DNA from: UBA10649 sp963700255
GTDB lineage: Bacteria > Actinomycetota > Actinomycetes > S36-B12
Length of the DNA stretch: 64,000 nucleotides
NCBI GenBank assembly: GCA_963700255.1
Contig: CAVOWW010000020.1
Location: 1 to 64,000 of the forward strand
Direction: 5' to 3'
Shown here piece after piece: positions 15,954-23,941 of the stretch. Under the pieces are notes generated by a model. The model was not told the DNA's origin, searched no databases, and was given only the letters and a program-made list of their open reading frames with translations. The position numbers were made by a program, and so were the translations under genes. Each line of letters begins with the position of its first letter. Within the stretch, counting starts at the first letter, position 1.

Positions 15954-17321
15954 GTGGACCGCCGCACCCTGCTTCGAGCCGCCCTGCTGGGGGCCGCCGT
16001 GACAGCCCTGCCCGCGCGGCCCGCGGTGGCTGGGACGCCCAGGACGGTTCCCCGCCCCACCGGCGCCCTGGTCACGCGCTGGGATACCGATCCCTGGGCC
16101 CGCGGCGCCTACTCGGCGCTGCCGCCCGGGGTCTCCCCACGCGTCCGCCGGACCCTGGCCGATGCCGTCCTCGGCGGACGGATCGTGCTCGCAGGCGAGT
16201 ACGCCAGCCCGGGGCGGCCATCGACGACGACCGGAGCACACGACTCGGGCCGCGCGGCAGGACGCCTGATCGCGGAGACGGCCCAGCCGAGCACGGTCCT
16301 CGTCATCGGTGCCGGGCTCGCGGGGGCTACGGCGGCCGCCGACCTGGCGGCCCGCGGCGTCGACGTGGTGGTGCTCGAGGCCCGCGACCGCGTCGGCGGG
16401 CGAATCCGCACCGATCGCTCGTGGGGGGTGCCGATCGAGCTCGGTGCATCGTGGATCCACGGCCTTCGGGGGAACTCGATGGTGCCGCTGGCGTCGCGGG
16501 CCGGGCTCCGCCTCGCCCCGACCGACTTCGAGGATGCCGTCGCGCGTGACACCCTCACCGGGCGCCGCTCGCCCGCGGCCGAACGCCGGTGGGGCCGGCT
16601 CGACGCCCTGCTGTCCCGACTGTCCGAGTCCGCCGGGCCGCGCAGGCAGGACGTCGGCTCCTGGCTGACCGACCAGGGGTGGAGCGACGGACGCCTGGAC
16701 GCCTGGGCGGCGCAGGTCGAGGTCACCCAGGAGTACGGCCGCGACCCGGATCTGCTCGGGGTGCGTGCCGCGCAGGAAGGTGACGAGTACCGCGGCGGAG
16801 ACTCGATGGTGGTGGGCGGCTACGCCCGGATCCCCGAGACCCTGCTCGACGGGCTCGAGGTGCGGCTCGGATCGCCCGTGGCCCAGGTCGTCGCCGACGG
16901 TTCGGGCGTCGACGTCACCCTGGTGGACGGATCGGTGCAGCGCGCCGACGCGGCAGTCGTCGCGGTGCCGCTGGAGGTGCTGCGCGTCGGGGCGCTGACC
17001 GTCAGCCCGATGCCGCGCGACGTGCGGGCCGCACTCGACCGGCTCCGCACGGGTGACCTCGAGAAGGTCGTGCTGCGCTACGCCGAGCCGTGGTGGGGTG
17101 ACCACCAGGTGATCGGCGTGGTCGGCGGCGGTGCCCCGGGCGCGCCCGCAGGGACCTCGGCGGCGCTGAGATGGACGGAGTTCTATCCCCTGACCGACAT
17201 CGTCGGCGAGCCCGCGATCATGGCACTGTCGGGAGGTTCGGCTGCGCGCCGGCGTCCGCGGTCCGACGCCGCCTGCGCGGCCGAGGCAGCAGCGGCCCTG
17301 GCGGCCGCCTTCTCCCGCTAG
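15954..17321 (+). CDS. Secreted flavin amine oxidase-like protein with circularly permuted domain order
   Basis: Read from GTG 15954, the 455-residue protein starts VDRRTLLRAALLGAA, a twin-arginine-like signal. Residues 36-106 then hold what is normally the C-terminal end of a flavin amine oxidase: TRWDTDPWARGAYS, GRIVLAGEYAS and TGAHDSGRAAGRLI. Only after that comes the usual N-terminal FAD fold, VLVIGAGLAGATAA (116-129) and VLEARDRVGGRIRTD (140-154), then ELGASWIHG, the middle VVAVPLEVLRVG and YAEPWWG. The chain stops where a normal enzyme would enter the TRW segment. All FAD-binding parts are present, so it should fold; the amine substrate is unknown. An upstream ATG (15891) is only 6 bases from lysC and would bury the signal. 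Its stop overlaps recR's by 4 bases. Confidence 0.85.
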   Translation: MDRRTLLRAALLGAAVTALPARPAVAGTPRTVPRPTGALVTRWDTDPWARGAYSALPPGVSPRVRRTLADAVLGGRIVLAGEYASPGRPSTTTGAHDSGRAAGRLIAETAQPSTVLVIGAGLAGATAAADLAARGVDVVVLEARDRVGGRIRTDRSWGVPIELGASWIHGLRGNSMVPLASRAGLRLAPTDFEDAVARDTLTGRRSPAAERRWGRLDALLSRLSESAGPRRQDVGSWLTDQGWSDGRLDAWAAQVEVTQEYGRDPDLLGVRAAQEGDEYRGGDSMVVGGYARIPETLLDGLEVRLGSPVAQVVADGSGVDVTLVDGSVQRADAAVVAVPLEVLRVGALTVSPMPRDVRAALDRLRTGDLEKVVLRYAEPWWGDHQVIGVVGGGAPGAPAGTSAALRWTEFYPLTDIVGEPAIMALSGGSAARRRPRSDAACAAEAAAALAAAFSR

Positions 17322-17911
17322 ACCCGGCGACGGCCCTCGAACGCCCGACCCAGGGTGACCTCGTCGGCGTACTCGAGGTCGCCGCCGACGGGAAGCCCGC
17401 TGGCCAGCCGCGACACGGCGACGCCGAGGGGGCTGATCATGCGGGCGAGGTAGGTGGCCGTCGCCTCGCCCTCGAGGTTCGGGTCCGTGGCCAGGATGAC
17501 CTCGGTGATCGCTCCGTCCGACAGCCGGGCGATGAGCTCGCGGATCCGCAGGTCGTCCGGACCGATGCCCTCGATCGGGCTGATCGCTCCTCCGAGGATG
17601 TGGTACCGGCCGCGGAACTCACGGGTCTTCTCGATCGCGACGACGTCCTTGGGCTCCTCGACGACGCACAGCACCGTGAGGTCGCGCCGGGCGTCGAGGC
17701 AGATCCGGCACTGCTCCTGCTCGGCGACGTTGCCGCAGATGCTGCAGAAGCGCACCTTCTCCTTGACCTCGCGCATGACGTTGGCCAGCCGCAGCACGTC
17801 GGCAGGCTCGGCGGCGAGGATGTGGAAGGCGATGCGCTGCGCACTCTTCGGACCGATGCCGGGAAGCCGGCCCAGCTCGTCGATGAGGTCCTGGACGATT
17901 CCCTCATACAT
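17318..17911 (-). CDS. recR: Recombination mediator RecR
   Basis: The 197-residue protein is RecR over its full length: helix-hairpin-helix ELGRLPGIGPKSAQRIAFH, a four-cysteine zinc finger CSICGNVAEQEQCRIC (about residues 56-71), and a Toprim domain with VVEEPKDVVAIE and ATDPNLEGEATATYL. RecR forms a ring clamp that loads RecA at gaps together with RecO/RecF. It begins 21 bases after the dnaX stop on the same strand. The YbaB/EbfC gene that commonly sits between dnaX and recR is absent here. Confidence 0.97.
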   Translation of the reverse strand: MYEGIVQDLIDELGRLPGIGPKSAQRIAFHILAAEPADVLRLANVMREVKEKVRFCSICGNVAEQEQCRICLDARRDLTVLCVVEEPKDVVAIEKTREFRGRYHILGGAISPIEGIGPDDLRIRELIARLSDGAITEVILATDPNLEGEATATYLARMISPLGVAVSRLASGLPVGGDLEYADEVTLGRAFEGRRRV

Positions 17912-17932
17912 CAGCGGGCGTCACTCTCGTCA

Positions 17933-19817
17933 TCAGTGCTCGATCTCCCCGATCTGGGTGGCGCCGAGCTCGCGCACGGCCAGGTCGACGCCGACGGCGC
18001 CGTCGGCGTTGTCATCGTCGAGGCTGGGAGCGTCAGGCTCCGTGGCGACCGGAGCGGGAGCCGCCGCCGCAGCGGCGGTCGTTCCGCTCGGAGAGGCGCT
18101 CGACGCCGACCCACCGGCTCGGTCCGGAGCCAGGACCGGCTGGACGTCCACGGCCACATGCATGACCGCGATGATCGACTCCCGCAGGAGGACGTCGTGC
18201 TTGCTGTCCTGGATGTTCCTCAGCTTGCCGGGATCCCCGACCGCGACGGCGAGGACGCCGTTGGCCAGCGACATCGGCGTGGAGGGCATGAACGCTGCCC
18301 AGGCCATCTTCCGCTTCGAGTTGAGCGCGTCGAGGACGGCCGGCCACATCGACACGAACTGGTCGAGTCCGACTCCGGGTTCCGCGACCACAGGTTCAGC
18401 GACCACAGGTTCCGCTGGCGCGGCGGGCTCAGGCGAGGGAGAAGGCGCTGGCGAGGGCACCGGCCCGGGGGCCGGTGGTGGCACGGCCGCGCTCGCCGCC
18501 GGGGGCTTCGGCGCCGATGCCGCCGTGGTGGGCGCCACCTCGGACAGCCGCTTCGGCGGGACGGGCACCACGGGCGGCTCAGCGTGCGGGGCAGCGGCCT
18601 GAGCCGACGATGCGGCCGGGGACGGAGCCGCAGGCGACGGGGCGTGCACGGGTGCCGCGGCCATGCGTCGCTCGATCTGGTCGAGCCGCGCCCGGGTCGC
18701 GGCCTCGTCCGCATCCGACGCGGGCAGGAGGAGTCGGGCAACCATGAGCTCGAGATGGAGCCGGGGCGCCGTCGCCCCGCGGAGCTCGCTCAGTGCCGTG
18801 CTCGTGACATCAGCTGCGCGCGTGAGCTCGGCCGGGCCGAAGAGGTTGGCCTGCTCGATCTCGCGGGCGACCTGGTCCTCGGGGGCGTCGATCAGCCCGA
18901 GCTCCACGGCGTTCGGCACGTTGTGCAGGACGATCAGGTCGCGGAACCGCTCGAGGAGATCGGTGACGAACCGGCGCGGATCATGCCCGGCGTCGATGAC
19001 CTGGTCGATGACCGTGAACAGTCCGGCACCGTCGTGCGCGGCCAAGTGCGTCGATGGTGGCGTCGAGGAGGGTGGCGTCGGTCATGCCCAGCTGCGCGAC
19101 GGCCTCCGCATACGTCACCCCGTCGGGGCCTGAGCCGGAGATGACCTGCCCGAGCACCGACAGCGAGTCGCGGACGCTGCCCGCCCCTGCCCGCGCCACG
19201 AGAGCGAGCGCAGCCGGCTCGGCCGCAACTCCCTCCTCCTCGCAGATGTGGGCGAGATGCTGCTGCAGGGTCTTGGACGGCACCAGCCGGAACGTGTAGT
19301 TGTGCGTGCGGGAGCGGATGGTCGGCAGGACCTTCTCCGCCTCGGTCGTGGCGAACACGAAGCGCACGTGCTCCGGTGGCTCCTCGACGAGCTTGAGCAG
19401 GGCGTTGAAGCCCGCGGTCGTCACCATATGCGCCTCGTCGATGATGTAGACCTTGTAGCGCGACGATGCCGGCGCGAACATGGCCCGCTCGCGCAGGTCG
19501 CGGGTGTCCTCCACGCCGCCGTGGCTGGCGGCATCGAGCTCGATGACATCGAGCGAGCCTGGCCCGTTCGCCGCGAGGTCGGTGCAGCTCTGGCAGACCC
19601 CGCACGGATCCGGAGTGGGCCCCTGCTCGCAGTTCAGTGAGCGGGCGAGGATGCGCGCCGTGGACGTCTTGCCGCAGCCCCGGGGGCCGGAGAACAGGTA
19701 CGCGTGGTGCACCCGGTCGTTCTGGAGGGCCCGACGCAGCGGTCCGGTCACATGGTCCTGGCCGACGACGTCGTCGAGCTTCGCCGGGCGGTAGGTGCGG
19801 TACAGGGCCATGGACAC
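17933..19817 (-). pseudogene. dnaX: DNA polymerase III gamma/tau subunit, frameshifted as read
   Basis: The clamp-loader ATPase reads MALYRTYRPAKLDDVVGQDH, Walker A GPRGCGKTST, a zinc-binding C-x8-C-x2-C-x2-C module, and IIDEAHMVT with sensor 1 FATTEAEKV. The in-frame N-terminal part continues through LGMTDATLLDATIDAL. There, at about 19040-19045, one extra base (CTTGGCC) moves the frame. The second part resumes AAHDGAGLFTVIDQVIDAG and carries a long Pro/Ala linker and the tau C-terminal domain to GEIEH. Joined, the product would be about 627 residues. The gene is essential, so a sequence error, or a +1 recoding at the CTT codon, is more likely than true loss. The start is ATG 19811 or GTG 19817, 4-10 bases behind vapC. 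Confidence 0.93.
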
Positions 19818-19821
19818 GACG

Positions 19822-20214
19822 TCACCCTACGACCTGGATCTCACACCTCGGGCCGGTCGCCGATGCCAGCCGACGGTCGAGGGTCACGAGGGGGCAGGCA
19901 AGCGCCTCAGCAAGGGCAACGTAGAAGGCGTCCCACGAGCGCACGTAGTCGCGCAGTTCCCAGACGCGATCGACGAACGGGTGGAGCGAGAAGCGCTCAC
20001 CTGGCCACTGGATCAGGGCTGTGACCGCGAGCTGGGAGGCAGTCCCGTCCAGGGCCTCGTGGAGGAGGTCCCGGCGGATCAGGCCGACCACCTCGGCATC
20101 GAGGAGCTGCGGGGCCGCCTGATCGCCGTCGCTGGCGAGGGCCGCGCGGGCCGCGCCGGCATGGCGCCCGTTCGTGATGACCTCGTACAGCACCGATGCA
20201 TCAATGACGAGCAT
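19822..20214 (-). CDS. vapC: PIN-domain toxin, VapC-like
   Basis: The 130-residue protein begins MLVIDASVLYEVITNG, with the first catalytic aspartate (D5). LLDAEVVGLIRRDLL provides the second acidic site, and RSWDAFYVALAEALACPLVT the third (D94 region), followed by LDRRL. This is the usual PIN tetrad of Mg-dependent RNases that cut tRNA or rRNA. The start lies inside the antitoxin gene (14-base overlap). The stop is 4 bases before the GTG of dnaX, so toxin and clamp loader appear to share a transcript. Confidence 0.88.
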   Translation of the reverse strand: MLVIDASVLYEVITNGRHAGAARAALASDGDQAAPQLLDAEVVGLIRRDLLHEALDGTASQLAVTALIQWPGERFSLHPFVDRVWELRDYVRSWDAFYVALAEALACPLVTLDRRLASATGPRCEIQVVG

Positions 20215-20446
20215 GCGGCCACTCACCGCGGAGGCCGTCGAGGGCCTCCACCACGTCGCTGCTCCGCACCGGCGCGCCGCTCCTGTCGATGCGGTGCAGC
20301 CACTCGACCATGCTCGGACGGCGCGCGATGCGCTCGGCCTCCTGACGCAGGAACTCCGGAACACTGACGCCGAGCTCGGCCGCTCGCAGGGCGAGGCCGC
20401 GGTAGGTGTCGTCGTCCAGGTCTCGGATCTGCACGGTCTTGGACAT
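20201..20446 (-). CDS. vapB: VapB/FitA-like antitoxin
   Basis: The 81-residue protein begins MSKTVQIRDLDDDTYRGLAL, a ribbon-helix-helix DNA-binding fold typical of FitA/VapB antitoxins. A toxin-binding tail ends EALDGLRGEWPHARH. It should neutralise the PIN toxin and repress its own promoter. Three CATGCG repeats just upstream are a plausible operator. The ATG at 20446 is chosen because it gives the canonical family start; longer upstream frames add unrelated cysteine-rich residues. Confidence 0.85.
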   Translation of the reverse strand: MSKTVQIRDLDDDTYRGLALRAAELGVSVPEFLRQEAERIARRPSMVEWLHRIDRSGAPVRSSDVVEALDGLRGEWPHARH

Positions 20447-20459
20447 GCCCCGACCGTAG

Positions 20460-20497
20460 CATGCGACTCTGCACCAGCACATGCGTACTTGCATGCG
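20460..20497. promoter_or_regulatory. CATGCG repeats upstream of vapBC
   Basis: The hexamer catgcg occurs at 20460, 20480 and 20492, within 50 bases upstream of vapB. Repeats of this kind near an antitoxin start often form its autoregulatory operator. Confidence 0.4.
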
Positions 20498-20526
20498 TGA
20501 GCGCCGTCAACTGCTGATGCCCATGA

Positions 20527-20620
20527 AGGGACCCCCCGCACACCCGTCAGAGCACGCTTATCCTTGCTGCCTTCCGGCCCTGGGGAGGTTCACGCGATGA
20601 CGCCGCACGAGGGGTCGGGC
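20527..20620 (-). ncRNA. ffs: Signal recognition particle RNA, small bacterial type (4.5S)
   Basis: On the minus strand the sequence contains the helix 8 core CCAGGGCCGGAAGGCAGCA with its GGAA tetraloop and the asymmetric internal loop that binds Ffh. Flanking arms GACCCC and GGGGTC can pair to close the hairpin. Length is about 90-95 bases; the exact ends are estimated from this pairing. The position near dnaX and a tRNA-Ser resembles M. tuberculosis. Confidence 0.88.
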
Positions 20621-20698
20621 CAACTGTACGCGGTGCCCGGTGGTCGCCCGTAGAGGGCGGCTCGTGGTCGGGGCGTTCCGCCGTATAGCCTCCTCCGG

Positions 20699-20783
20699 GG
20701 AGGATTCGCATAGTGGCCTAGTGCGCACGCTTGGAAAGCGTGTTGGGAGCAATCCCTCAGGGGTTCAAATCCCCTATCCTCCG
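20699..20783 (+). tRNA. tRNA-Ser (GGA)
   Basis: This is an 85-base class II tRNA with acceptor arms GGAGGAT / ATCCTCC, anticodon loop CTTGGAAAG (anticodon GGA), a long variable arm TTGGGAGCAATCCCTC and T-loop GGTTCAAAT. The discriminator is G. CCA is not encoded. Confidence 0.96.
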
Positions 20784-20806
20784 CGCTCCCGCCTCGGTGC
20801 GGGCTG

Positions 20807-20836
20807 ACGGGACTCCGCCCTCGGGCGGGGTCCCGT
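20807..20836 (+). terminator. Terminator after tRNA-Ser (GGA)
   Basis: A 14-base stem (20807-20820 with 20823-20836, one G-T pair) is followed by tctcgttt. Confidence 0.75.
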
Positions 20837-20882
20837 TCTCGTTTGCCGCCTCTGCTGGTTCGCGGGCTGCGATAGTCCGCAC

Positions 20883-22064
20883 GTGACCGAAGCGGATCCC
20901 GCTGCCCGGAGGGCCGGCGCCGTCGCCTACGCCGCCCAGGGGCTGTGCTTCGCCGCGCTCGTCACCCGCATCCCGACGATCCAGTCGACCTTCTCCCTGC
21001 AGGAGGGGCAGCTCGCCCTCCTCCTCGGACTCGTCCCCATCGTCGCCGGCCTCGGGAGCATCGCGGCCGGTGCCGCACTCGCCCGCGTCGGCAGCGCCGC
21101 GGTGCTGCGGGTCCTCGGGCCGCTCACCCCGATCGCCCTCGTCTGCGTGGGGCTGAGCTCGTCCATGCCCGCGCTCATCGCCTCGCTCGTCGTCGTCGGC
21201 TTCGCCCTCGGCGCCGTGGACGCGGCGATGAACGCCCACGCCTCGGCCGTCGAGCTCACCTACCGACGCAGCCTGATGGGTTCCTTCTTCGCCGTCTTCA
21301 GCCTCGCCGGGATCCTCGGCGCCGCACTGGCAGCAGTCGCCGCCGGGACGGACGTCTCCCTCGCGCTGTTCTTCGGCCTCCTCGCCGTCGTGATCATCCC
21401 GGCGCAGCTCATCGTCGGCCCCCACCTCCTGAGGGGACGCGTCGAGGTCACCGGCCAGGTCGACGACGTGTCGCCCGAGCATCCGAGCCGCGAGAGGTTC
21501 GCCGTCCCCTGGCGTCCGATCATCGTCATCGGCGTGGCCCTCACCTGCGTCTACATCGCCGACTCGGCCGCCTCCAACTGGAGCGCCGTCTACCTGACCG
21601 ATGCCCTGGGCGCGAGCGAGTCCATCGCCGCCCTCGCGTACGCCTGCTACGCCCTGACGACGCTGATCGCGCGCATCTTCGTCGACCGCGGGGTCATGGC
21701 ACGCGGGCCCGTCCGCCTCGTGCGGCTCGGAGCGCTGGTCGCCGCAGCGGCGGCCCTGGTCATCGCCCTCGCGCCGTCCCCTGCCTGGGGACTCCTCGCG
21801 TTCGCCGTCCTCGGCTTCGGCGCCGCCCCCATCATCCCGTTGGCGTTCACCGCCGCGGCCCAGCACGACCACCTCGGCAGTGGCATCGCCATCGCCCGCG
21901 TCAACGTCTTCAACTACGTCGGCTTCGTGCTGGGTGCGCCGCTCATCGGGCTCGTCGCCGAGGTGTCGTCACTTCGCTGGGCGTTCGCGCTGCTCATCCC
22001 GATCCTGCTGGCGGTGGTGGCTCTGGCCCCGGCCTTCCGGGTGGAGTCCTACGCCCGAGGGTGA
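20883..22064 (+). CDS. Major facilitator superfamily transporter
   Basis: The 393-residue protein has about twelve hydrophobic segments in two halves: AAQGLCFAALVTRIPTIQS opens helix 1, and IIVIGVALTCVYIADSAASNW opens the second half. A central loop carries charged residues (HPSRERF). It resembles the MFS_1 carriers related to fucose permease/YbjJ, often annotated as sugar or drug transporters. The substrate is unknown. Start is GTG 20883. The gene lies alone between the two tRNA-Ser genes. Confidence 0.88.
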   Translation: MTEADPAARRAGAVAYAAQGLCFAALVTRIPTIQSTFSLQEGQLALLLGLVPIVAGLGSIAAGAALARVGSAAVLRVLGPLTPIALVCVGLSSSMPALIASLVVVGFALGAVDAAMNAHASAVELTYRRSLMGSFFAVFSLAGILGAALAAVAAGTDVSLALFFGLLAVVIIPAQLIVGPHLLRGRVEVTGQVDDVSPEHPSRERFAVPWRPIIVIGVALTCVYIADSAASNWSAVYLTDALGASESIAALAYACYALTTLIARIFVDRGVMARGPVRLVRLGALVAAAAALVIALAPSPAWGLLAFAVLGFGAAPIIPLAFTAAAQHDHLGSGIAIARVNVFNYVGFVLGAPLIGLVAEVSSLRWAFALLIPILLAVVALAPAFRVESYARG

Positions 22065-22096
22065 TGGCACCGGTGCAGGGCTGTAATCTCTTCCGC

Positions 22097-22186
22097 GGTG
22101 GCGTGTCCGAGCGGCCAAAGGAGCACGCCTCGAAAGCGTGTGTGGGGGCAACCTCACCGTGGGTTCAAATCCCACCGCCACCGCCA
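22097..22186 (+). tRNA. tRNA-Ser (CGA)
   Basis: This is a 90-base class II tRNA. Acceptor arms GGTGGCG / CGCCACC, anticodon loop CCTCGAAAG (anticodon CGA), a long variable arm, T-loop GGTTCAAAT and an encoded CCA at 22184-22186 complete the fold. A strong terminator follows immediately. Confidence 0.96.
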
Positions 22187-22188
22187 GG

Positions 22189-22228
22189 AGTAGGAGAGGG
22201 CCCCCGCATGCGGGGGCCCTCTCCTACT
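22189..22228 (+). terminator. Terminator after tRNA-Ser (CGA)
   Basis: Perfect 18-base stem (22189-22206 with 22211-22228) closed by a CATG loop. Confidence 0.8.
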
Positions 22229-22387
22229 GGTGTCAGGCAATCTCCGGCGGCGTCTCGCCTCCTCGAGGACGGCGACCTCACCAGATCGCAACGGCCGGCA
22301 ATCCGGTCTGTCGCACTCGCCAACGAGTCCGACGAGCGAAGGCCGTCGACCGCTAGAGCGAGGTCACGAGGCTGCTCGCGTGGCCGT

Positions 22388-23254
22388 CTACCGGGTCGAG
22401 CGACGCGCTCGCTCGGGGTACGTGGTCAGGTGCGAGGGGGGCAAGCGCACGGCAGCACCGGTGCCACCTCCTGTCGCACTCGGGTCAGTGCCGGGCTGCG
22501 ACGCACATGGCCGCGTGATCTGCTTGATCCCAGCGATGTCCCCGGGCCCCAGCCTCTTGACGTTGGACAGGATCGGGTACATGACGTCCCGTGGGTCGCC
22601 TGAGTGCCCCAGCCCGAGGGCGTGACCGAGTTCGTGGGTGAACAGGTTCAGCATCTCCTTGTAGGTGGCCTTGCTCAGGTAGTTCGCGTCGAAGAGAACC
22701 GAACCCTGGAGGTACTCGCCGGCTGACCTGTTCACGAGGGTGGGAGCGGCCAGCCCGACGGTGTTGCCCTTGAGCATCGCGACGTCCTTCTCCGGGACGG
22801 CCGCGTAGTAGATGTGGCGGGTGCGTTCGACACCGTCGATCGGGCTGAGGATGCCGTTGGTTGTGTCGTAGGTTGCGGGCACAGTGCCGATTCCCGCGAT
22901 CGGGATGCCGGTCTCCGTCTGCCACCGGTATGCGGCCCAGGCCAAGGCCCTGATGGCCATGCGGGTGCGCGTGTCGAAGTCGCCGAACGGGGACGAGAAC
23001 GACAGAGTGATCGGTTCCGGACACTTCGCCCAGCCGAAGCCGGAGTCCGCCCCCCTGGCGGAGAACGGTGTCCACGACCCGCTCGCCTGAGCGCCCGCTG
23101 CGGTGGTCGTCACGCCCTGAGGCGACGGTGCCGGCACGTCACCCGTGACGACGGCTGCTGGAGCGAGCGGGGCGATGGCGACCGTTGCTGCTGCCAGTCC
23201 CGCCAGCAGCATGGTGGTCCCCCACCGAAAGCGGATGGGTGCTCGGCGATCCAT
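22388..23254 (-). CDS. Secreted matrixin-type zinc metalloprotease
   Basis: The 288-residue protein begins MDRRAPIRFRWGTTMLLAG with a classical signal peptide ending near PLAPA. The catalytic zinc motif HELGHALGLGHS lies at about residues 205-216, and DVMYPILS is the Met-turn that defines metzincins. The upstream WAAYRWQTETGI segment is the usual matrixin active-site strand. It should be an exported endopeptidase; the substrate is unknown. The ATG at 23254 is chosen because it starts the signal peptide. No adjacent gene explains its role, although the neighbours at 23379 and 23711 are stress proteins. Confidence 0.87.
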   Translation of the reverse strand: MDRRAPIRFRWGTTMLLAGLAAATVAIAPLAPAAVVTGDVPAPSPQGVTTTAAGAQASGSWTPFSARGADSGFGWAKCPEPITLSFSSPFGDFDTRTRMAIRALAWAAYRWQTETGIPIAGIGTVPATYDTTNGILSPIDGVERTRHIYYAAVPEKDVAMLKGNTVGLAAPTLVNRSAGEYLQGSVLFDANYLSKATYKEMLNLFTHELGHALGLGHSGDPRDVMYPILSNVKRLGPGDIAGIKQITRPCASQPGTDPSATGGGTGAAVRLPPSHLTTYPERARRSTR

Positions 23255-23378
23255 GTGCGCCTCCTCGTCGTGGCCTGCACCTCGGTGACCGCTCCAAGGG
23301 CCTGCCGGCAGATGGCCGAACCTCGGTCGCCGGCCCGCTACTCCTTGCCGGAGCAGCGGGCTGGCGTTCCGAGTGTGG

Positions 23379-23654
23379 CTAGGCCTTGGCCTTGCGGCCG
23401 GAGACTGCGACGTAGATCCACACGAAGATCGCCGCGACGACCACCTCGACGACGAGGCGGATCCAGTCGACTCCAGACGTGTCCTTCCCGCCGAACAGCC
23501 CGTAGACGAGGCTGCCGACGATGGCACCGGCAATGCCCAGGAGGATCGTCATGACGATGCTGACCCCCTTGGTACCGGGGACGATCAGACGCGCGAGCGC
23601 GCCGATGATCAGGCCGGTGACGATGGCCGAGAGGATGGCCCACACGATGTCCAA
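23379..23654 (-). CDS. GlsB/YeaQ/YmgE-family membrane protein
   Basis: The 91-residue protein has three hydrophobic helices rich in glycine (AILSAIVTGLIIGALARLIV, SIVMTILLGIAGAIVGSLVY, VVVAAIFVWIYVAV). PGTKGV after helix 1 is the family signature (transglycosylase-associated protein). These small inner-membrane proteins are general-stress induced, with unknown mechanism. It lies in the same direction as the CsbD gene upstream, consistent with joint stress control. Confidence 0.9.
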   Translation of the reverse strand: MDIVWAILSAIVTGLIIGALARLIVPGTKGVSIVMTILLGIAGAIVGSLVYGLFGGKDTSGVDWIRLVVEVVVAAIFVWIYVAVSGRKAKA

Positions 23655-23710
23655 CGGAACGCTCCTACGGGGTTGACGGCGTCAGCCGGATGGCTGACAT
23701 CCTCGGGTGG

Positions 23711-23899
23711 TCAGGTCAGCTTGTCCTTGATGGCGTCGATCGCGCCCTTGGCCGTGTCGGCGACGTCGTCGACGGCCTTGTGCACTTCGGCCTTGGCCCG
23801 GTCTGCTTCGCCCTCGGCCTTCAGTTCGTCGTTGCCGGTGAGGTCGCCCACGGCCTCCTTGGCCCGGCCGGTCATGTCCTCGATGCGGGGATCGGTCAT
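23711..23899 (-). CDS. CsbD-family stress protein
   Basis: The 62-residue, highly charged protein begins MTDPRIEDMTGRAKEAVGDL, then LTGNDELKAEGEADRAKAEV. This is the CsbD fold, a small four-helix protein under sigma-B control in Bacillus. Function is unknown. A paralogue lies at 32847-33065 in the same window. Confidence 0.92.
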   Translation of the reverse strand: MTDPRIEDMTGRAKEAVGDLTGNDELKAEGEADRAKAEVHKAVDDVADTAKGAIDAIKDKLT

Positions 23900-23941
23900 G
23901 GTTCTCGCCTTCCTTGTGTGTCGATGGTGCGTGGGTCCCGG

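Noticed and set aside
20460..20497. CATGCG repeats considered as a small CRISPR array
   Set aside because: Only three 6-base copies with unequal 12-20 base spacing and no cas gene. A vapBC operator fits better.
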